Below, piece by piece: positions 27,524-37,354 of a stretch of DNA of 64,000 nt. The position numbers and the translations under genes are program-made. Origin of the DNA: Gordonia spumicola (GTDB taxonomy: Bacteria; Actinomycetota; Actinomycetes; Mycobacteriales; Mycobacteriaceae). Where the stretch lies: assembly GCF_009932475.1 (NCBI RefSeq), contig NZ_BJOV01000002.1, positions 372,001 to 436,000 of the forward strand. The letters are read 5' to 3'. How positions within the stretch are numbered: the first letter of the stretch is position 1; every line of letters starts with the position of its first letter. The notes under the pieces are model-generated. The model did not search any database and was not told the DNA's origin. It saw nothing but the letters and a program-made list of their open reading frames with translations.

Positions 27524-29257
27524 TCAGTGGCCGGAGAGGACGAGGGAGGACGCGAAGTCGCTCAGCGGTGCGGGGCGGCCGTACAGGAATCCCTGGACCA
27601 GTTCGGCGCCGCTGTCGGCGACGGCCTTCTCCTGGGCCGCATTCTCGATCCCCTCGATCACGACGTCCACTCCGCGAGCTCCCGCCAGGGCGACCACGCA
27701 CGACAGCAGTGCTTGCACGTCGCTCCGCTCCTCGACGTTGCGGACGAACTCGCACGGCGTCTTGATGCCTGTCGCCGGAAGGCCGACGAGTCTGCTCAAC
27801 GACGACTGTCCGCTCCCGAAGTCGTCGAGGAACACACCGATTCCCACGGCTCGCAGCTGCCCGGCGGCAGCCGCCATCACGTCGCCGTCGACGGCGAACC
27901 CCGTCTCGGTCACCTCGATGCGCAGGCGGCGCGGGTCCATGCCGACCTCGTCGCACAGAGCAGCGAGACGAGGGGCGAGATCGGCGTCGCAGAGTTCCCT
28001 GCTGGACAGGTTGATCGACAGGAAGACGTCGTCGGCCCATACGGCCGCCGCGACCTCGCGTATCGCCGCGTCGATCACGTGCCCGCCGACCTGTTCGATG
28101 AGGTCGGACTCCTCGGCGATCGGAATGAAGTCCCCCGGCAGCATCAGACCGCGCTCCGGATCGTTCCATCGGACCAGCGCCTCGAACCCGACCACACGGC
28201 GATCGCTGAGCGCGATGATCGGCTGGTACACGACGACGAGGTGTTCCGGGGTGAACGCGAGCGTCGTCCGGAGCGCCTTCTCGATCCCGAGACGATGCTG
28301 CGCCTCTTCGCGGAACTCCTGCTGGAAGCGCAGGTACGCGGGATCGCGGCGGAACGACGCGCGGCGACGGGCGATCGAGGAGTCTCGCAGCACATCCGAC
28401 GGCCGGTCGCCGCGCGACGCGACGGCCAACCCCATCCGCATGTTCAACCAGTGTTCGCTGCCCCCACTGGTCGGCACCGGTTCGGACACGACGGACCGCA
28501 CTCGACCGATGAGATCGGCGGAGCCGTCCGGCTGATCGTGCACTGTTGCGGCCACGACGAACTCGTCGGCCCCCAACCGCCCGACGACGGCGCCCACGGG
28601 AACCGCCGCGCGCAGGCTGTCGGCGATCGCGGTGAGGATCTCGTCTCCGACGTCGGCGCCCATCGAGTCGTTGATGCGGGAGAAGCCGTCGAGATCGAGG
28701 GTGATCACGGCGACCCGCCGATCGCCTCGCGGGTCGAGGGCTCCGATCTGAGCGGCCAGCTTGTCGACCACCCCCGATCTGCTGTGGAGTCCCGTCAGGT
28801 CGTCTCGCTTGCGGGCGAGTGACGCCAACGTCGGATCGTCGAAGATCAGCTGGATCGCGGTGAGGTCGGGCAACACGACTTCGCTGACGGTTGCCTGAAC
28901 CACGGCGGGAGCCCGACAGACGAGCTGGATCCGGACATGCGCCGACGAGGTCCGTGCACCGCGGCCGGACAGCACCGTCGACCAGAGCCGGGCGACCGAG
29001 TCGACGTCGACGACATCGGTGATGGGATGCCCGACGAGGCTGTCCGAGATCACCGGGCGCGCGGTCCGCTCCGCGGCCGGATTGGCGTAGACGATCACTC
29101 CGTCCGACCACAGGACCACCGGTCGTGACACCAGGTTCAGCAGCATTCCGTAGTTCGTGGGGACGACGCCGAGCGCGATGTCAGTCGCCGCCGGAGGATC
29201 GGCGACGACGGCGTTTCCGCCCGCCCGGAGCAGACCTCGACCCCAGCTGATCGCCAT
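27524..29257 (-). CDS. Soluble PAS-like/GGDEF/EAL c-di-GMP signalling protein
   Basis: 577 aa. An N-terminal PAS-like sensory region (about 30-140, with VVLWSDGVIVYANPAAE), then GGDEF (about 150-305), then EAL (about 320-570). The GGDEF signature reads GADEF, a substitution that may lower cyclase activity. The EAL domain keeps EALVRW, the metal site EVTETG and the DDFGSG loop, so it looks phosphodiesterase-competent. No membrane segment. It is the first gene after the DUF222 repeat and may set c-di-GMP levels that control polysaccharide export (inference). Confidence 0.88.
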   Translation of the reverse strand: MAISWGRGLLRAGGNAVVADPPAATDIALGVVPTNYGMLLNLVSRPVVLWSDGVIVYANPAAERTARPVISDSLVGHPITDVVDVDSVARLWSTVLSGRGARTSSAHVRIQLVCRAPAVVQATVSEVVLPDLTAIQLIFDDPTLASLARKRDDLTGLHSRSGVVDKLAAQIGALDPRGDRRVAVITLDLDGFSRINDSMGADVGDEILTAIADSLRAAVPVGAVVGRLGADEFVVAATVHDQPDGSADLIGRVRSVVSEPVPTSGGSEHWLNMRMGLAVASRGDRPSDVLRDSSIARRRASFRRDPAYLRFQQEFREEAQHRLGIEKALRTTLAFTPEHLVVVYQPIIALSDRRVVGFEALVRWNDPERGLMLPGDFIPIAEESDLIEQVGGHVIDAAIREVAAAVWADDVFLSINLSSRELCDADLAPRLAALCDEVGMDPRRLRIEVTETGFAVDGDVMAAAAGQLRAVGIGVFLDDFGSGQSSLSRLVGLPATGIKTPCEFVRNVEERSDVQALLSCVVALAGARGVDVVIEGIENAAQEKAVADSGAELVQGFLYGRPAPLSDFASSLVLSGH

Positions 29258-29526
29258 ATGCCGTCCTCGTCTCTAATGCTGGTCGTCGGCCTGATCTCAC
29301 CGAACGCCGACCACACTTGTAGCACCGCCGGGGAGGACCCGGAGAACACTGGCATCGCGATAGTTCTACGCGCGATAAGCGCTACGAGGAAGCCTATTCG
29401 AATGTGATGGGGGCGATCAGAGAATCAGACATCCGAGCTGGTGATACGCATGAGCGCACCGAATAATCGTGATCGATCCGGAGGGCGTCGAGGCCGCCGG
29501 GAAGATCAAACGGAATCGGGGACTTC

Positions 29527-30804
29527 ATGGACACGAGCTGCCGACTGTGTCGCGGGGGCGACCTCCGGAGCGTGCTCGATCTGGGCGCCTCGCCGCCGTG
29601 CGAATCCTTCTTGACCGAGGACGCCCTCGACCACCCCGAACCGACGTACCCGTTGCACGTCCGACTGTGTGCTGACTGTCTGCTACTGCAGATCCCGGCG
29701 TCGATCCGACCCGAGGAGACGTTCGTCGACTACGCCTACTACTCGTCGTTCTCCGACAGTTGGGTGGAGCACGCCCGGCGCTTCGTCGCGGGCGCGCTCG
29801 ACAGCGGTCGCCTGCCGCACGACGGCCTTCTCGTCGAGGTCGCCAGCAACGACGGGTATCTCCTACGGCACGCGGTGGACGCGGGCGTCACCTGTCTGGG
29901 CATCGAACCCTCCGCCAACGTCAGCGACGCCGCCCGCAAGGCAGGCGTTCCGACGCTGACCGCGTTCCTCGACGAGCCGACCGCCGACGCGGTCCGCGCC
30001 GAGCACGGACCCGCGGCCCTCGTCGTCGCGAACAACGTGTACGCGCACATCCCCGATCTCAACGGTTTCACGCGCTCGCTCCGAACGCTGGTGGCCGACG
30101 ACGGTTGGGTGTCGATCGAGGTCCACCACGCTCTCAACCTCGTGGAACTCGGCCAGTTCGACACCGTCTACCACGAGCACTTCCAGTACTACACGGTGCT
30201 GTCGGCGCAGCGGGCACTCGCGGAGGGCGGGCTCGCACTCGTCGACGTCGAACTGCTCGCCTCGCACGGCGGATCGATCCGCCTGTGGGCGCGACCCGCC
30301 GCCGTCGCAGGCGAACCGGAGCCGTCGGTCGAGCGGGCGCTCGCCGCCGAGGATGCCGCGGGGCTGCACACCGTGGACGGCTACGCCGGGCTCGCCGAGC
30401 GGGCCGTCTCCGTCAAGAACGCACTGCTCGACTATCTGCTCGCTCAGCGCGCGGCGGGAGCACGAGTGGTCGGCTACGGCGCCCCGGGCAAGGGCAGCAC
30501 GCTGCTGAACTACTGCGGCATCCGACCCGATCTGCTCGAGTACACGGTCGACCGGAACCCGTACAAGCACGGCCGTTTCACGCCGGGCACGCGGATTCCT
30601 ATCCATCCCCCGCAGCGGCTGATCGACGACCGCCCGGACGCCGTCGTGGTGCTCCCCTGGAACCTCGACACCGAGATCATCGCGCAGCTCAGCGACACCC
30701 TCGACTATCCGGTGGACATCGTCGTCCCCCTCCCGACACTGCGCATCACGAGGATCGGCGATCCCGCCGACTCCACCACCACACGAAGGAGTTCGAGCCG
30801 ATGA
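29527..30804 (+). CDS. SAM-dependent sugar C-methyltransferase (NovU/TylCIII-like)
   Basis: 425 aa. An N-terminal zinc-binding domain (CRLCRGG, LCADCLLLQ), a central SAM fold with motif I VEVASNDGYLL and acidic end GIEPSAN, then the C-terminal domain with GYGAPGKGSTLLN. This three-part layout is that of C-methyltransferases acting on NDP-4-keto-deoxysugars. First gene of an operon with 4-nt ATGA overlaps to the next three genes. The gene at 33843 carries a degenerate relative of this protein. Confidence 0.88.
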   Translation: MDTSCRLCRGGDLRSVLDLGASPPCESFLTEDALDHPEPTYPLHVRLCADCLLLQIPASIRPEETFVDYAYYSSFSDSWVEHARRFVAGALDSGRLPHDGLLVEVASNDGYLLRHAVDAGVTCLGIEPSANVSDAARKAGVPTLTAFLDEPTADAVRAEHGPAALVVANNVYAHIPDLNGFTRSLRTLVADDGWVSIEVHHALNLVELGQFDTVYHEHFQYYTVLSAQRALAEGGLALVDVELLASHGGSIRLWARPAAVAGEPEPSVERALAAEDAAGLHTVDGYAGLAERAVSVKNALLDYLLAQRAAGARVVGYGAPGKGSTLLNYCGIRPDLLEYTVDRNPYKHGRFTPGTRIPIHPPQRLIDDRPDAVVVLPWNLDTEIIAQLSDTLDYPVDIVVPLPTLRITRIGDPADSTTTRRSSSR

Positions 30805-31583
30805 AGGTTGTCCTCTTCTGCGGCGGATACGGCATGCGGATGCGCAACGGCGCGGGCGACGTGGTCCCCAAACCGATGCAGATGGTCGGCCCACGACCCC
30901 TGATCTGGCACGTGATGCGGTACTACGCGCACTTCGGGCACACCGAGTTCATCCTGTGCCTCGGCTACGGCGGCAGCTACGTGAAGGACTACTTCCTGAA
31001 CTACCGCGAGACCGAGTCGAACGACTTCGTCCTGCACGGCGGTGAGCCCGAGATGCTCAGCACCGACATCAAGGACTGGACGATCACGTTCGCCGACACC
31101 GGTGTCGAGACGGCGATCGGCGAACGACTGCGCCGCGTCCGACGTCATCTCGGCGACGACGAGTACTTCCTCGCCAACTACGCCGACGTGCTGACCGACG
31201 CGCCGCTCGACGCCATGATCGAGCGGGTCACGACGTCCGACGCCGCGGCGTCGATGCTGGTGGTTCCTCCCCAGTCGTCGTTCCACTGCGTGGAGACGGA
31301 CGATCGGGACCGCGTGCAGAGCATCACTCCCGTGTCCGACTTCCCGATCTGGGAGAACGGCGGCTACTTCGTGCTCTCGCAGGACGTGTTCGACGTGCTC
31401 CCGGAGGACGGCGACCTGGTCGCCGACGCCTGCGAGAAGCTGGCCGCAGACGGCCGTCTCATCGGCTACCGGCACACCGGATTCTGGAAGCCCGCCGACA
31501 CGTACAAGGAGCGCGCCGACCTGGAGGCAGGCTACGCGCACGGCGACCGCCCGTGGATGCTGTGGGAGCGGCAGCCCGCATGA
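30801..31583 (+). CDS. Sugar-1-phosphate nucleotidyltransferase, glucose-1-phosphate cytidylyltransferase-like
   Basis: 260 aa. The nucleotide-binding start is VVLFCGGYGMRMR and the activating site VPKPMQMVG; regions such as LIWHVMRYYAHFG and HTGFWKPADT are closest to RfbF-type CDP-glucose synthases. It would make the activated sugar on which the methyltransferase and epimerases act. No clear 4,6-dehydratase is in the window unless the 32236 gene serves that role. CTP use is inferred from family likeness. Confidence 0.78.
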   Translation: MKVVLFCGGYGMRMRNGAGDVVPKPMQMVGPRPLIWHVMRYYAHFGHTEFILCLGYGGSYVKDYFLNYRETESNDFVLHGGEPEMLSTDIKDWTITFADTGVETAIGERLRRVRRHLGDDEYFLANYADVLTDAPLDAMIERVTTSDAAASMLVVPPQSSFHCVETDDRDRVQSITPVSDFPIWENGGYFVLSQDVFDVLPEDGDLVADACEKLAADGRLIGYRHTGFWKPADTYKERADLEAGYAHGDRPWMLWERQPA

Positions 31584-32239
31584 TCGGGCTGAGTCCGGAT
31601 CGTCTCGACGCGATCGCCGTCGTCGGAGCGCACTGCGACGACATCGCGATAGGCATGGGCGGAACACTGCTGACCCTCGCGCGGGCGCACCCCGGTCTGA
31701 GCGTCCACGCACTGGTCCTGACCGGTGCGGGCACCCCTCGACAGGCGGAGGAGGCCGCAGCCCTCGAAGCGTTCGCACCCGGAGCCCGGCTGGAACTGAC
31801 CGTCCTCGACCTGCCCGACGGCCGGACCCCGGCTCACTGGGGCGAGGTCAAGTCCGGACTGCGGGCGTTCCGCGAGACGGCGGCCGACGTCGACGCCGTC
31901 TTCGCTCCCCGCCGGGACGACGCGCATCAGGATCACCGACTGCTCGCCGAGCTGGTGCCGACGGAGTTCCGCGATCACCTGACCCTGCGGTACGAGATCC
32001 CCAAGTGGGAGACCGACACCCCGACCCCCGACGTCCTGCATCCGCTCACGGACGAGATCGCCCGCGAGAAGACGGCATTGCTGCACGCGCACTACCCGTC
32101 GCAGGAGTCCCGCGACTGGTTCGACGACGACGTGTTCCTCGGGCTCGCACGGCTGCGCGGCATGCAGTGCCGCACCCGGTACGCCGAGGGGTTCGGCGTC
32201 GACAAGATGATCCTCCGACTGCACGGGAGTGCCGAATGA
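31580..32239 (+). CDS. PIG-L/LmbE-family deacetylase
   Basis: 219 aa from ATG 31580 (overlaps the previous stop). The zinc site AHCDDIAIG has Cys in place of the usual Pro of AHPDD but keeps His and both Asp; a second ligand region is DDAHQDH. Members remove acetyl groups from N-acetylated sugars or their conjugates. Within this operon it probably unmasks an amino group on the nucleotide sugar or repeat unit. Confidence 0.85.
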   Translation: MIGLSPDRLDAIAVVGAHCDDIAIGMGGTLLTLARAHPGLSVHALVLTGAGTPRQAEEAAALEAFAPGARLELTVLDLPDGRTPAHWGEVKSGLRAFRETAADVDAVFAPRRDDAHQDHRLLAELVPTEFRDHLTLRYEIPKWETDTPTPDVLHPLTDEIAREKTALLHAHYPSQESRDWFDDDVFLGLARLRGMQCRTRYAEGFGVDKMILRLHGSAE

Positions 32240-33273
32240 AAGTGCTGCTGACCGGAAACCAGGGCTACCTCGGGACGGTGATGTCGCCGATGCTGACCGC
32301 CGCCGGACACGACGTGACGGGCCTGGACACGGGCCTGTTCGCCGACTGCGTCCTCGGCAAGCGCGACGACGACGCCCCCACGTTGCACGTGGACCTTCGC
32401 GATGTGACGGTCGACATGCTCGACGGGTTCGACGCGGTGATCCACCTCGCCGCCCTGTCGAACGATCCGCTCGGCGCGCTCGCACCCGACCTGACGCACG
32501 ACATCAATCACCGGGCGTCGACGCGGCTGGCTCGGCTGGCGAAGAACGCTGGCGTGTCCCGTTTCCTGTACGCGTCGACGTGTTCGGTGTACGGCGCGGC
32601 CGGCGACGGCCTCGTCTCCGAGGACGCTCCTCTGCGGCCGTTGACGCCGTACGCGGTGTCGAAGGTCCGCGTCGAGGACGACCTCGCTGCCCTCGCATCC
32701 GGCGACTTCGTGCCCGTCTTCCTGCGCAATGCGACGGCGTTCGGGTTCTCCCCGCGTCTGCGCGCCGACATCGTGTTGAACAATCTCGTGGGCCATGCGC
32801 TGCTCACCGGCCGGATCACCGTCATGTCCGACGGCACGCCGTGGCGGCCGCTGGTGCACGCGCGGGACATCGCGGCCGCGTTCATCACCTGCCTGGAAGC
32901 GCCCGCCGACGTGGTCCGGTCGCGGGCGTACAACATCGGCACCGAACTGAACAACGTGCGCGTCTCTCAGATCGCCGACGCGGTCGCGGACGCGGTCCCG
33001 GCCGCGACCGTCGACATCACCGGCGAGACCGGCGCCGACGCCCGCTCGTACCGCGTCGACTTCAGTCGGGCCCGCGACGAGCTGTCGTTCCGCGCGAAGT
33101 GGACCGTCGCCGACGGCGCCGCCGAACTGGCCCGCGAGTACGCGGTCCGGATGTTGACCGACGCAGGCTTCGCGACGCGGTTCGTCCGCCTCGCCCGCCT
33201 CGAGTTGCTCCGCGCGGGCGGTCTCGTCGACGAGACGATGCGCCCCGTCGGCCGCCTCGCCGAGACCCGGTGA
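32236..33273 (+). CDS. NAD-dependent epimerase/dehydratase (extended SDR)
   Basis: 345 aa. The Rossmann start is VLLTGNQGYLG; the catalytic triad is Ser/Thr in YASTCSVYG and Tyr-Lys in PYAVSK. Family members epimerise, dehydrate or reduce NDP-sugars. Start codon overlaps the deacetylase stop (ATGA). The C-terminus is convergent with the RmlC-like gene (11-bp gap). Confidence 0.88.
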   Translation: MKVLLTGNQGYLGTVMSPMLTAAGHDVTGLDTGLFADCVLGKRDDDAPTLHVDLRDVTVDMLDGFDAVIHLAALSNDPLGALAPDLTHDINHRASTRLARLAKNAGVSRFLYASTCSVYGAAGDGLVSEDAPLRPLTPYAVSKVRVEDDLAALASGDFVPVFLRNATAFGFSPRLRADIVLNNLVGHALLTGRITVMSDGTPWRPLVHARDIAAAFITCLEAPADVVRSRAYNIGTELNNVRVSQIADAVADAVPAATVDITGETGADARSYRVDFSRARDELSFRAKWTVADGAAELAREYAVRMLTDAGFATRFVRLARLELLRAGGLVDETMRPVGRLAETR

Positions 33274-33284
33274 CTGCCCTACTG

Positions 33285-33839
33285 TTACGCGAACCTGGCG
33301 ACCGCGTCGGCCCACGTGCCCGCGGCGGCGTCGCGCTCCGACACCAGGGTCAACGGCGCGGGCCAGTCGATCGCCAGTTCGGGATCGGCGTGGTGGACGC
33401 TCACGTCCTCGGTCGGGTCGTGCGGCCGGTCGATGCGGTAGCAGACGTCGGCCGACTCGGTGAGCACCTGGAAACCGTGAAGCATCCCCGGCGGCACGTA
33501 CAGGGTGTGGAACTGCTCGTCGTCGAGCAGGAACGCCTGCGCCCGACCGAAGGTCGGCGATGACGGCCGGATGTCGACGAGCACGTCGTGCACCGCGCCC
33601 CGCCCGCATCGGACGAGCTTCGCCTCCCCGCGGCCGGCACGACCGTGCATGCCCCTGATCACACCCCGCGCCGACCGCGACTGCGAATCCTGCACGAACG
33701 CGGCCGCCGCACCCGGAACACCCAGATGCTCGTCGAAGACGTCGGCGTCGAAAGTACGCACGAACAGTCCCCGCTCGTCGCGGTGCGGCTGCGGAACGAG
33801 GAGGACGACATCGGCGAGATCGGTCTGGACCACGAGCAT
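33285..33839 (-). CDS. dTDP-4-dehydrorhamnose 3,5-epimerase-like protein (RmlC family)
   Basis: 184 aa, normal RmlC length. Cupin fold; the N-terminus DERGLFVRTFDADVF, the catalytic His region VIRGMH and the segment YVPPGMLHGFQVL are typical. It inverts C3 and/or C5 of a 4-keto sugar nucleotide. It is the only minus-strand gene inside the sugar operon; ATG 33839 faces the beginning of the fusion gene. Confidence 0.85.
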   Translation of the reverse strand: MLVVQTDLADVVLLVPQPHRDERGLFVRTFDADVFDEHLGVPGAAAAFVQDSQSRSARGVIRGMHGRAGRGEAKLVRCGRGAVHDVLVDIRPSSPTFGRAQAFLLDDEQFHTLYVPPGMLHGFQVLTESADVCYRIDRPHDPTEDVSVHHADPELAIDWPAPLTLVSERDAAAGTWADAVARFA

Positions 33840-33842
33840 GCC

Positions 33843-36275
33843 GTCGATGATGGCACGACGTGTCGGGGGTGCGCGCACGCCGTGCAGCGCGTCGTCGATC
33901 TGGGCGCGGTCCCGGCGGGCGACGACTTCCCCCTCGCCGCATCGTCCGCCTGCGACGACGCACGTCATCCCCTCACGGTGTCGCTGTGCTCGGCGTGCGG
34001 GCTCGTGCAGCTCGACGACGCGGGCCCGGCGCCCGAGGAGCCGAGGGGCGTGGAGCCACGTGCGCTGCGCGATCAGGCCGCGGCCGCCCTCGACCTCGCC
34101 GCCGCCGCAGGACTCCTCGCCGGCGAGACGGTGATCGAGTTCCCCAGCCCACACGGCGGGACGTGGCTCGACCTGGCCGCCGCCCGGGGACTCCGGCGCG
34201 CCGATCCCCCGGCGTCCGCGGACGTCGTCGTCGACAGTCTCGGCATCATGCACGACGCCGATCAGCGGGCGGCGTTCGCTGCCCGGGCCGCCGCGACCGC
34301 ACCCGACGGAACCCTCCTGCTGCAGTTCCATTCGGTGGCGACGATCATCCGCGACCGCCAGTGGAACGCCTTCCGCCACGGTCACTTCGCGTACTACTCC
34401 CTGACCGCGGTCTGCGCGTTGCTCGACGCCGCAGGCATGCACGTGTCGCACGTGTGGGAATTCGACCTGTACGGCGGCACGGTGCTGGTCGCCGCCCGGC
34501 ACGGCCGCATGTCGACACAGATCCCGCAGGTCCGGCGGATGATCGCCGCCGAGGCCGCCGTCGGCGTCACCGACCCGCGGGTGCTGCGCGGACTGTCGGA
34601 AGCGGCGACCGCCCAGACCCGAGCGTTGGCCGAATGGGCCCACCGTCTCTCCCGCGCGGGCGCCTCGGTGTACGCCTACGCGGCGTCGTCGCGCGCGGTG
34701 GCGCTGCTCGCCGGAAGCGGACTCACATCGTCGACCCTGCGCGGAGTGATCGACGCGTCCCCCGCCAAACTCGGACGCCGCATGCCCGGTACCGACATCC
34801 CGATCGTGAGTGTGGACGCACTCGCCCTCGCCGACGTCGTCTACCTGACCGTCCCCGACCTCCGCGACGAGGTGCTCGAGTCGTATCCACGGCTGGCGGG
34901 GCGACTCGTCGTCCGACCGGAGGGGCCCGCCGGGCCCGCGACGTGGCCGAAGTCCCGACACCGTTCGCTCGCCATGCAGAGCCGACTGCACCACGCCGTT
35001 CCCGGCGGCGCCCACACCTACGCGCGCGGACCCGACCAATACCCCGAGGGCATGGCGCCGATCCTGTCCCACGGGTTGCGCGCACACGTGTGGGACGTCG
35101 ACGGGAACGAATACATCGAGTACGGCGTGGGCTTGCGTTCGGTGACGCTCGGTCACGCGTGTCCGCCCGTCGTCGACGCGGTGGCCCGTGAGCTGGGCCG
35201 CGGAGCCAACTTCAGCCGACCGACCGAACTCGAACTGCTCGCGGCCGAGGACTTCCTGTCCACCGTGCCGACCGCCGACATGGTCAAGTTCGCGAAGAAC
35301 GGATCGGACACGACGACGGCCGCCGTTCGCCTGGCGCGCGCGGTGACCGGACGCGACATGGTCGCGATCTGCGATCAGCCCTTCTTCTCCGTCGACGACT
35401 GGTTCATCGGAGCCACCGCGATGCCTGCCGGGGTGCCACGCCCCGCCGTCGAGGCGACCGTCCGGTTCCGCTACAACAGCCTCGACTCGCTCGACGCTCA
35501 GTTCGCGGCCAACCCCGGACGCATCGCGTGCGTGTTCATGGAGGCCGCGACGGCGCAAGCCGAACCGGAACCGGGATTTCTCGAGGGCGTCCGACGCCTG
35601 TGCGACGAGAACGGCGCTCTACTCGTCTTCGACGAGATCATCACCGGTTTCCGCTGGTCGCCGCACGGCGCTCAACACACATACGGGGTGGTCCCCGATC
35701 TGTCGTGCTGGGGCAAGGCGATGGGCAACGGTCACCCGATCGCGGCGCTCGCCGGGCGGCGCGAGTTCATGGAACGCGGCGGCCTCCGCACCGACGACGA
35801 TCGGGTGTTCCTGCTGTCGACCACGCACGGACCGGAGACGTCCTCGCTCGCCGCATTCCGTGCCGTGGTCGCCGAATACCGCACCGGGGACCCGGTAGCC
35901 GCGATGGAGTCCGCGGGCGCGAGGTTGATCGACGGCGTGAACCGGGTGGTCGCGGACGCCGGACTGTCCGATTTCGTCGCCGCGTCCGGCCGGTCGTCGT
36001 GCGCGGTGTTCTCCACGTTCGGCCCCGACGGACAGCCCTCGCAAGAGTTCCGCACGCTGTTCCTCCAGGAGATGATCGACCGCGGGGTGCTCGGGCAGTC
36101 GTTCGTGATCTCCGCTGCCCACACCGAGGCGGACGTGGACGCCACGGTCGACGCCGTCGCCGCCGCGCTGCCAGGCTATCGGGCCGCGATCGAGAAGGGG
36201 TCGGTGGACGGTGTGCTCCGCGGCCGCCCGGTGGCGCCTGCGATACGCGGGCGGGCTCATCCGAGGCGAGTGTGA
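33843..36275 (+). CDS. Fusion of a degenerate C-methyltransferase and a class III (GSA-like) aminotransferase
   Basis: About 810 aa in one uninterrupted frame. Residues about 1-370 copy the three-part layout of the 29527 methyltransferase: CRGC, LCSACGLVQ, a SAM region and a C-terminal domain. The key motifs have drifted: EFPSPHGGTWL replaces the SNDG motif, and AYAASSRAVALLA replaces GYGAPGKGSTLLN. Residues about 375-810 are a PLP aminotransferase of the glutamate-1-semialdehyde aminomutase type, with FDEIITGFRWSPHG and the PLP Lys in SCWGKAMGNGHP. The start is unsettled: homology begins at 33843 (a GTC), an in-frame ATG lies at 33726 overlapping the divergent gene, and a GTG at 33882 would delete the first Cys pair. 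Confidence 0.8.
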   Translation, partial: VDDGTTCRGCAHAVQRVVDLGAVPAGDDFPLAASSACDDARHPLTVSLCSACGLVQLDDAGPAPEEPRGVEPRALRDQAAAALDLAAAAGLLAGETVIEFPSPHGGTWLDLAAARGLRRADPPASADVVVDSLGIMHDADQRAAFAARAAATAPDGTLLLQFHSVATIIRDRQWNAFRHGHFAYYSLTAVCALLDAAGMHVSHVWEFDLYGGTVLVAARHGRMSTQIPQVRRMIAAEAAVGVTDPRVLRGLSEAATAQTRALAEWAHRLSRAGASVYAYAASSRAVALLAGSGLTSSTLRGVIDASPAKLGRRMPGTDIPIVSVDALALADVVYLTVPDLRDEVLESYPRLAGRLVVRPEGPAGPATWPKSRHRSLAMQSRLHHAVPGGAHTYARGPDQYPEGMAPILSHGLRAHVWDVDGNEYIEYGVGLRSVTLGHACPPVVDAVARELGRGANFSRPTELELLAAEDFLSTVPTADMVKFAKNGSDTTTAAVRLARAVTGRDMVAICDQPFFSVDDWFIGATAMPAGVPRPAVEATVRFRYNSLDSLDAQFAANPGRIACVFMEAATAQAEPEPGFLEGVRRLCDENGALLVFDEIITGFRWSPHGAQHTYGVVPDLSCWGKAMGNGHPIAALAGRREFMERGGLRTDDDRVFLLSTTHGPETSSLAAFRAVVAEYRTGDPVAAMESAGARLIDGVNRVVADAGLSDFVAASGRSSCAVFSTFGPDGQPSQEFRTLFLQEMIDRGVLGQSFVISAAHTEADVDATVDAVAAALPGYRAAIEKGSVDGVLRGRPVAPAIRGRAHPRRV

Positions 36276-36408
36276 GCCGCAGATCCGTGCCACATCTGTT
36301 CCGCGACCGGTGACGTCACATAGCAACGGTGATGACCGACTGCATTTCGCTGATGGTTTCCGGAGGATCGATCCGCTACTCGTCAGCGATCTGTGACAGC
36401 GTTGTCGC

Positions 36409-37323
36409 ATGCCCGCCCCGAAGCCTCCCTCCCTCGATCAGCTCCGCACGTTCTTGGCCGTCTTCCGTGCGGGTTCGCTGAGCGACGCGGCCCGACAGAT
36501 GGGTGTCTCACAGCCCAGCGTCACCAATCACGTTGCGGCGCTGGAGAAGTGGTTCGGCAAATAGCTGTTCATCCGGTCGAGCAACGGCGCCGAGCCGACC
36601 CTGTTCGCGCACGAGATGGAACGGACGCTCGCCGATCACCTCGATCACATCGACCGATTCTTCGTCGGCGGCGAACACGGGCATGCGGCGACCTTCCACA
36701 CGCTGTCGATCGCGGGCCCTCGCGAGTTCATGGAGGGCCGGATCCTGCCCGCCCTGGCGGCGGACATCGGCAGGCTGCCACCGCTCGACATCGGCTTCGG
36801 CCGGTCGTCGGACCTGCTCGACGATCTCCAGGCCGGGCGCGTGGACATCGTCATCTCCACCGTCCGGCCCAGGCACCCCGACATCGAATCGTGGCCGATC
36901 GCCGACGAGGAGTTCTGGCTCGTCGCACCCCCGGAGCTGGACGTGCCGACCGACTCCCTGTCTCAGCTGTCCGCGGTGCCGATGGTCGCGCTGAACCGCG
37001 ACCTCGCGATCATCCGCAGGTACTGGAACTCGGTCTACAACGCCGAGCCGCTCTTCGACCCCGCCGTCACTCTCCCCGACCTCGAGGGAGTGAAGACCGC
37101 TGTCCTTCAGGGCTTCGGGATGACGGTGCTGCCGAGCTACATGGTCACCGGCGAGGTCGCGTCCGGCGCACTGGTCCGGGTGGTCGGCGACAGCGAACCG
37201 CCGATCAACACCGTCTTCCTCGCCGCCCGGAAACCGACGCTGGCCGCCCGCCGATCCGTCGCCGGAATGGCGCGCCTGATCACGGGCCGTGTGAAAGAGT
37301 TCCAGGCGACGATCGACCTCTGA
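36409..37323 (+). pseudogene. LysR-family regulator interrupted by an amber codon
   Basis: The frame from ATG 36409 encodes a full LysR protein (about 304 codons): the winged HTH (LDQLRTFLAVFRAGSLSDAA, SQPSVTNHVAALE) and the whole substrate-binding domain. An in-frame TAG at 36562-36564 (codon 52) falls between FGK and LFIR, where family members often have Gln; a single CAG to TAG change would explain it. The rest of the frame is intact, so the lesion is recent, or read-through or restart occurs. An internal ATG at 36616 could give only a truncated sensor domain. Confidence 0.85.
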
Positions 37324-37354
37324 CCTGGCGGGCACCGCGGACGCGATGCCCGCT

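Noticed and set aside
33843..36275. Two adjacent genes (methyltransferase and aminotransferase) instead of a fusion
   Set aside because: There is no stop codon or RBS between the halves and the linker is open in frame; kept as a fusion, with resequencing advised in the finding.
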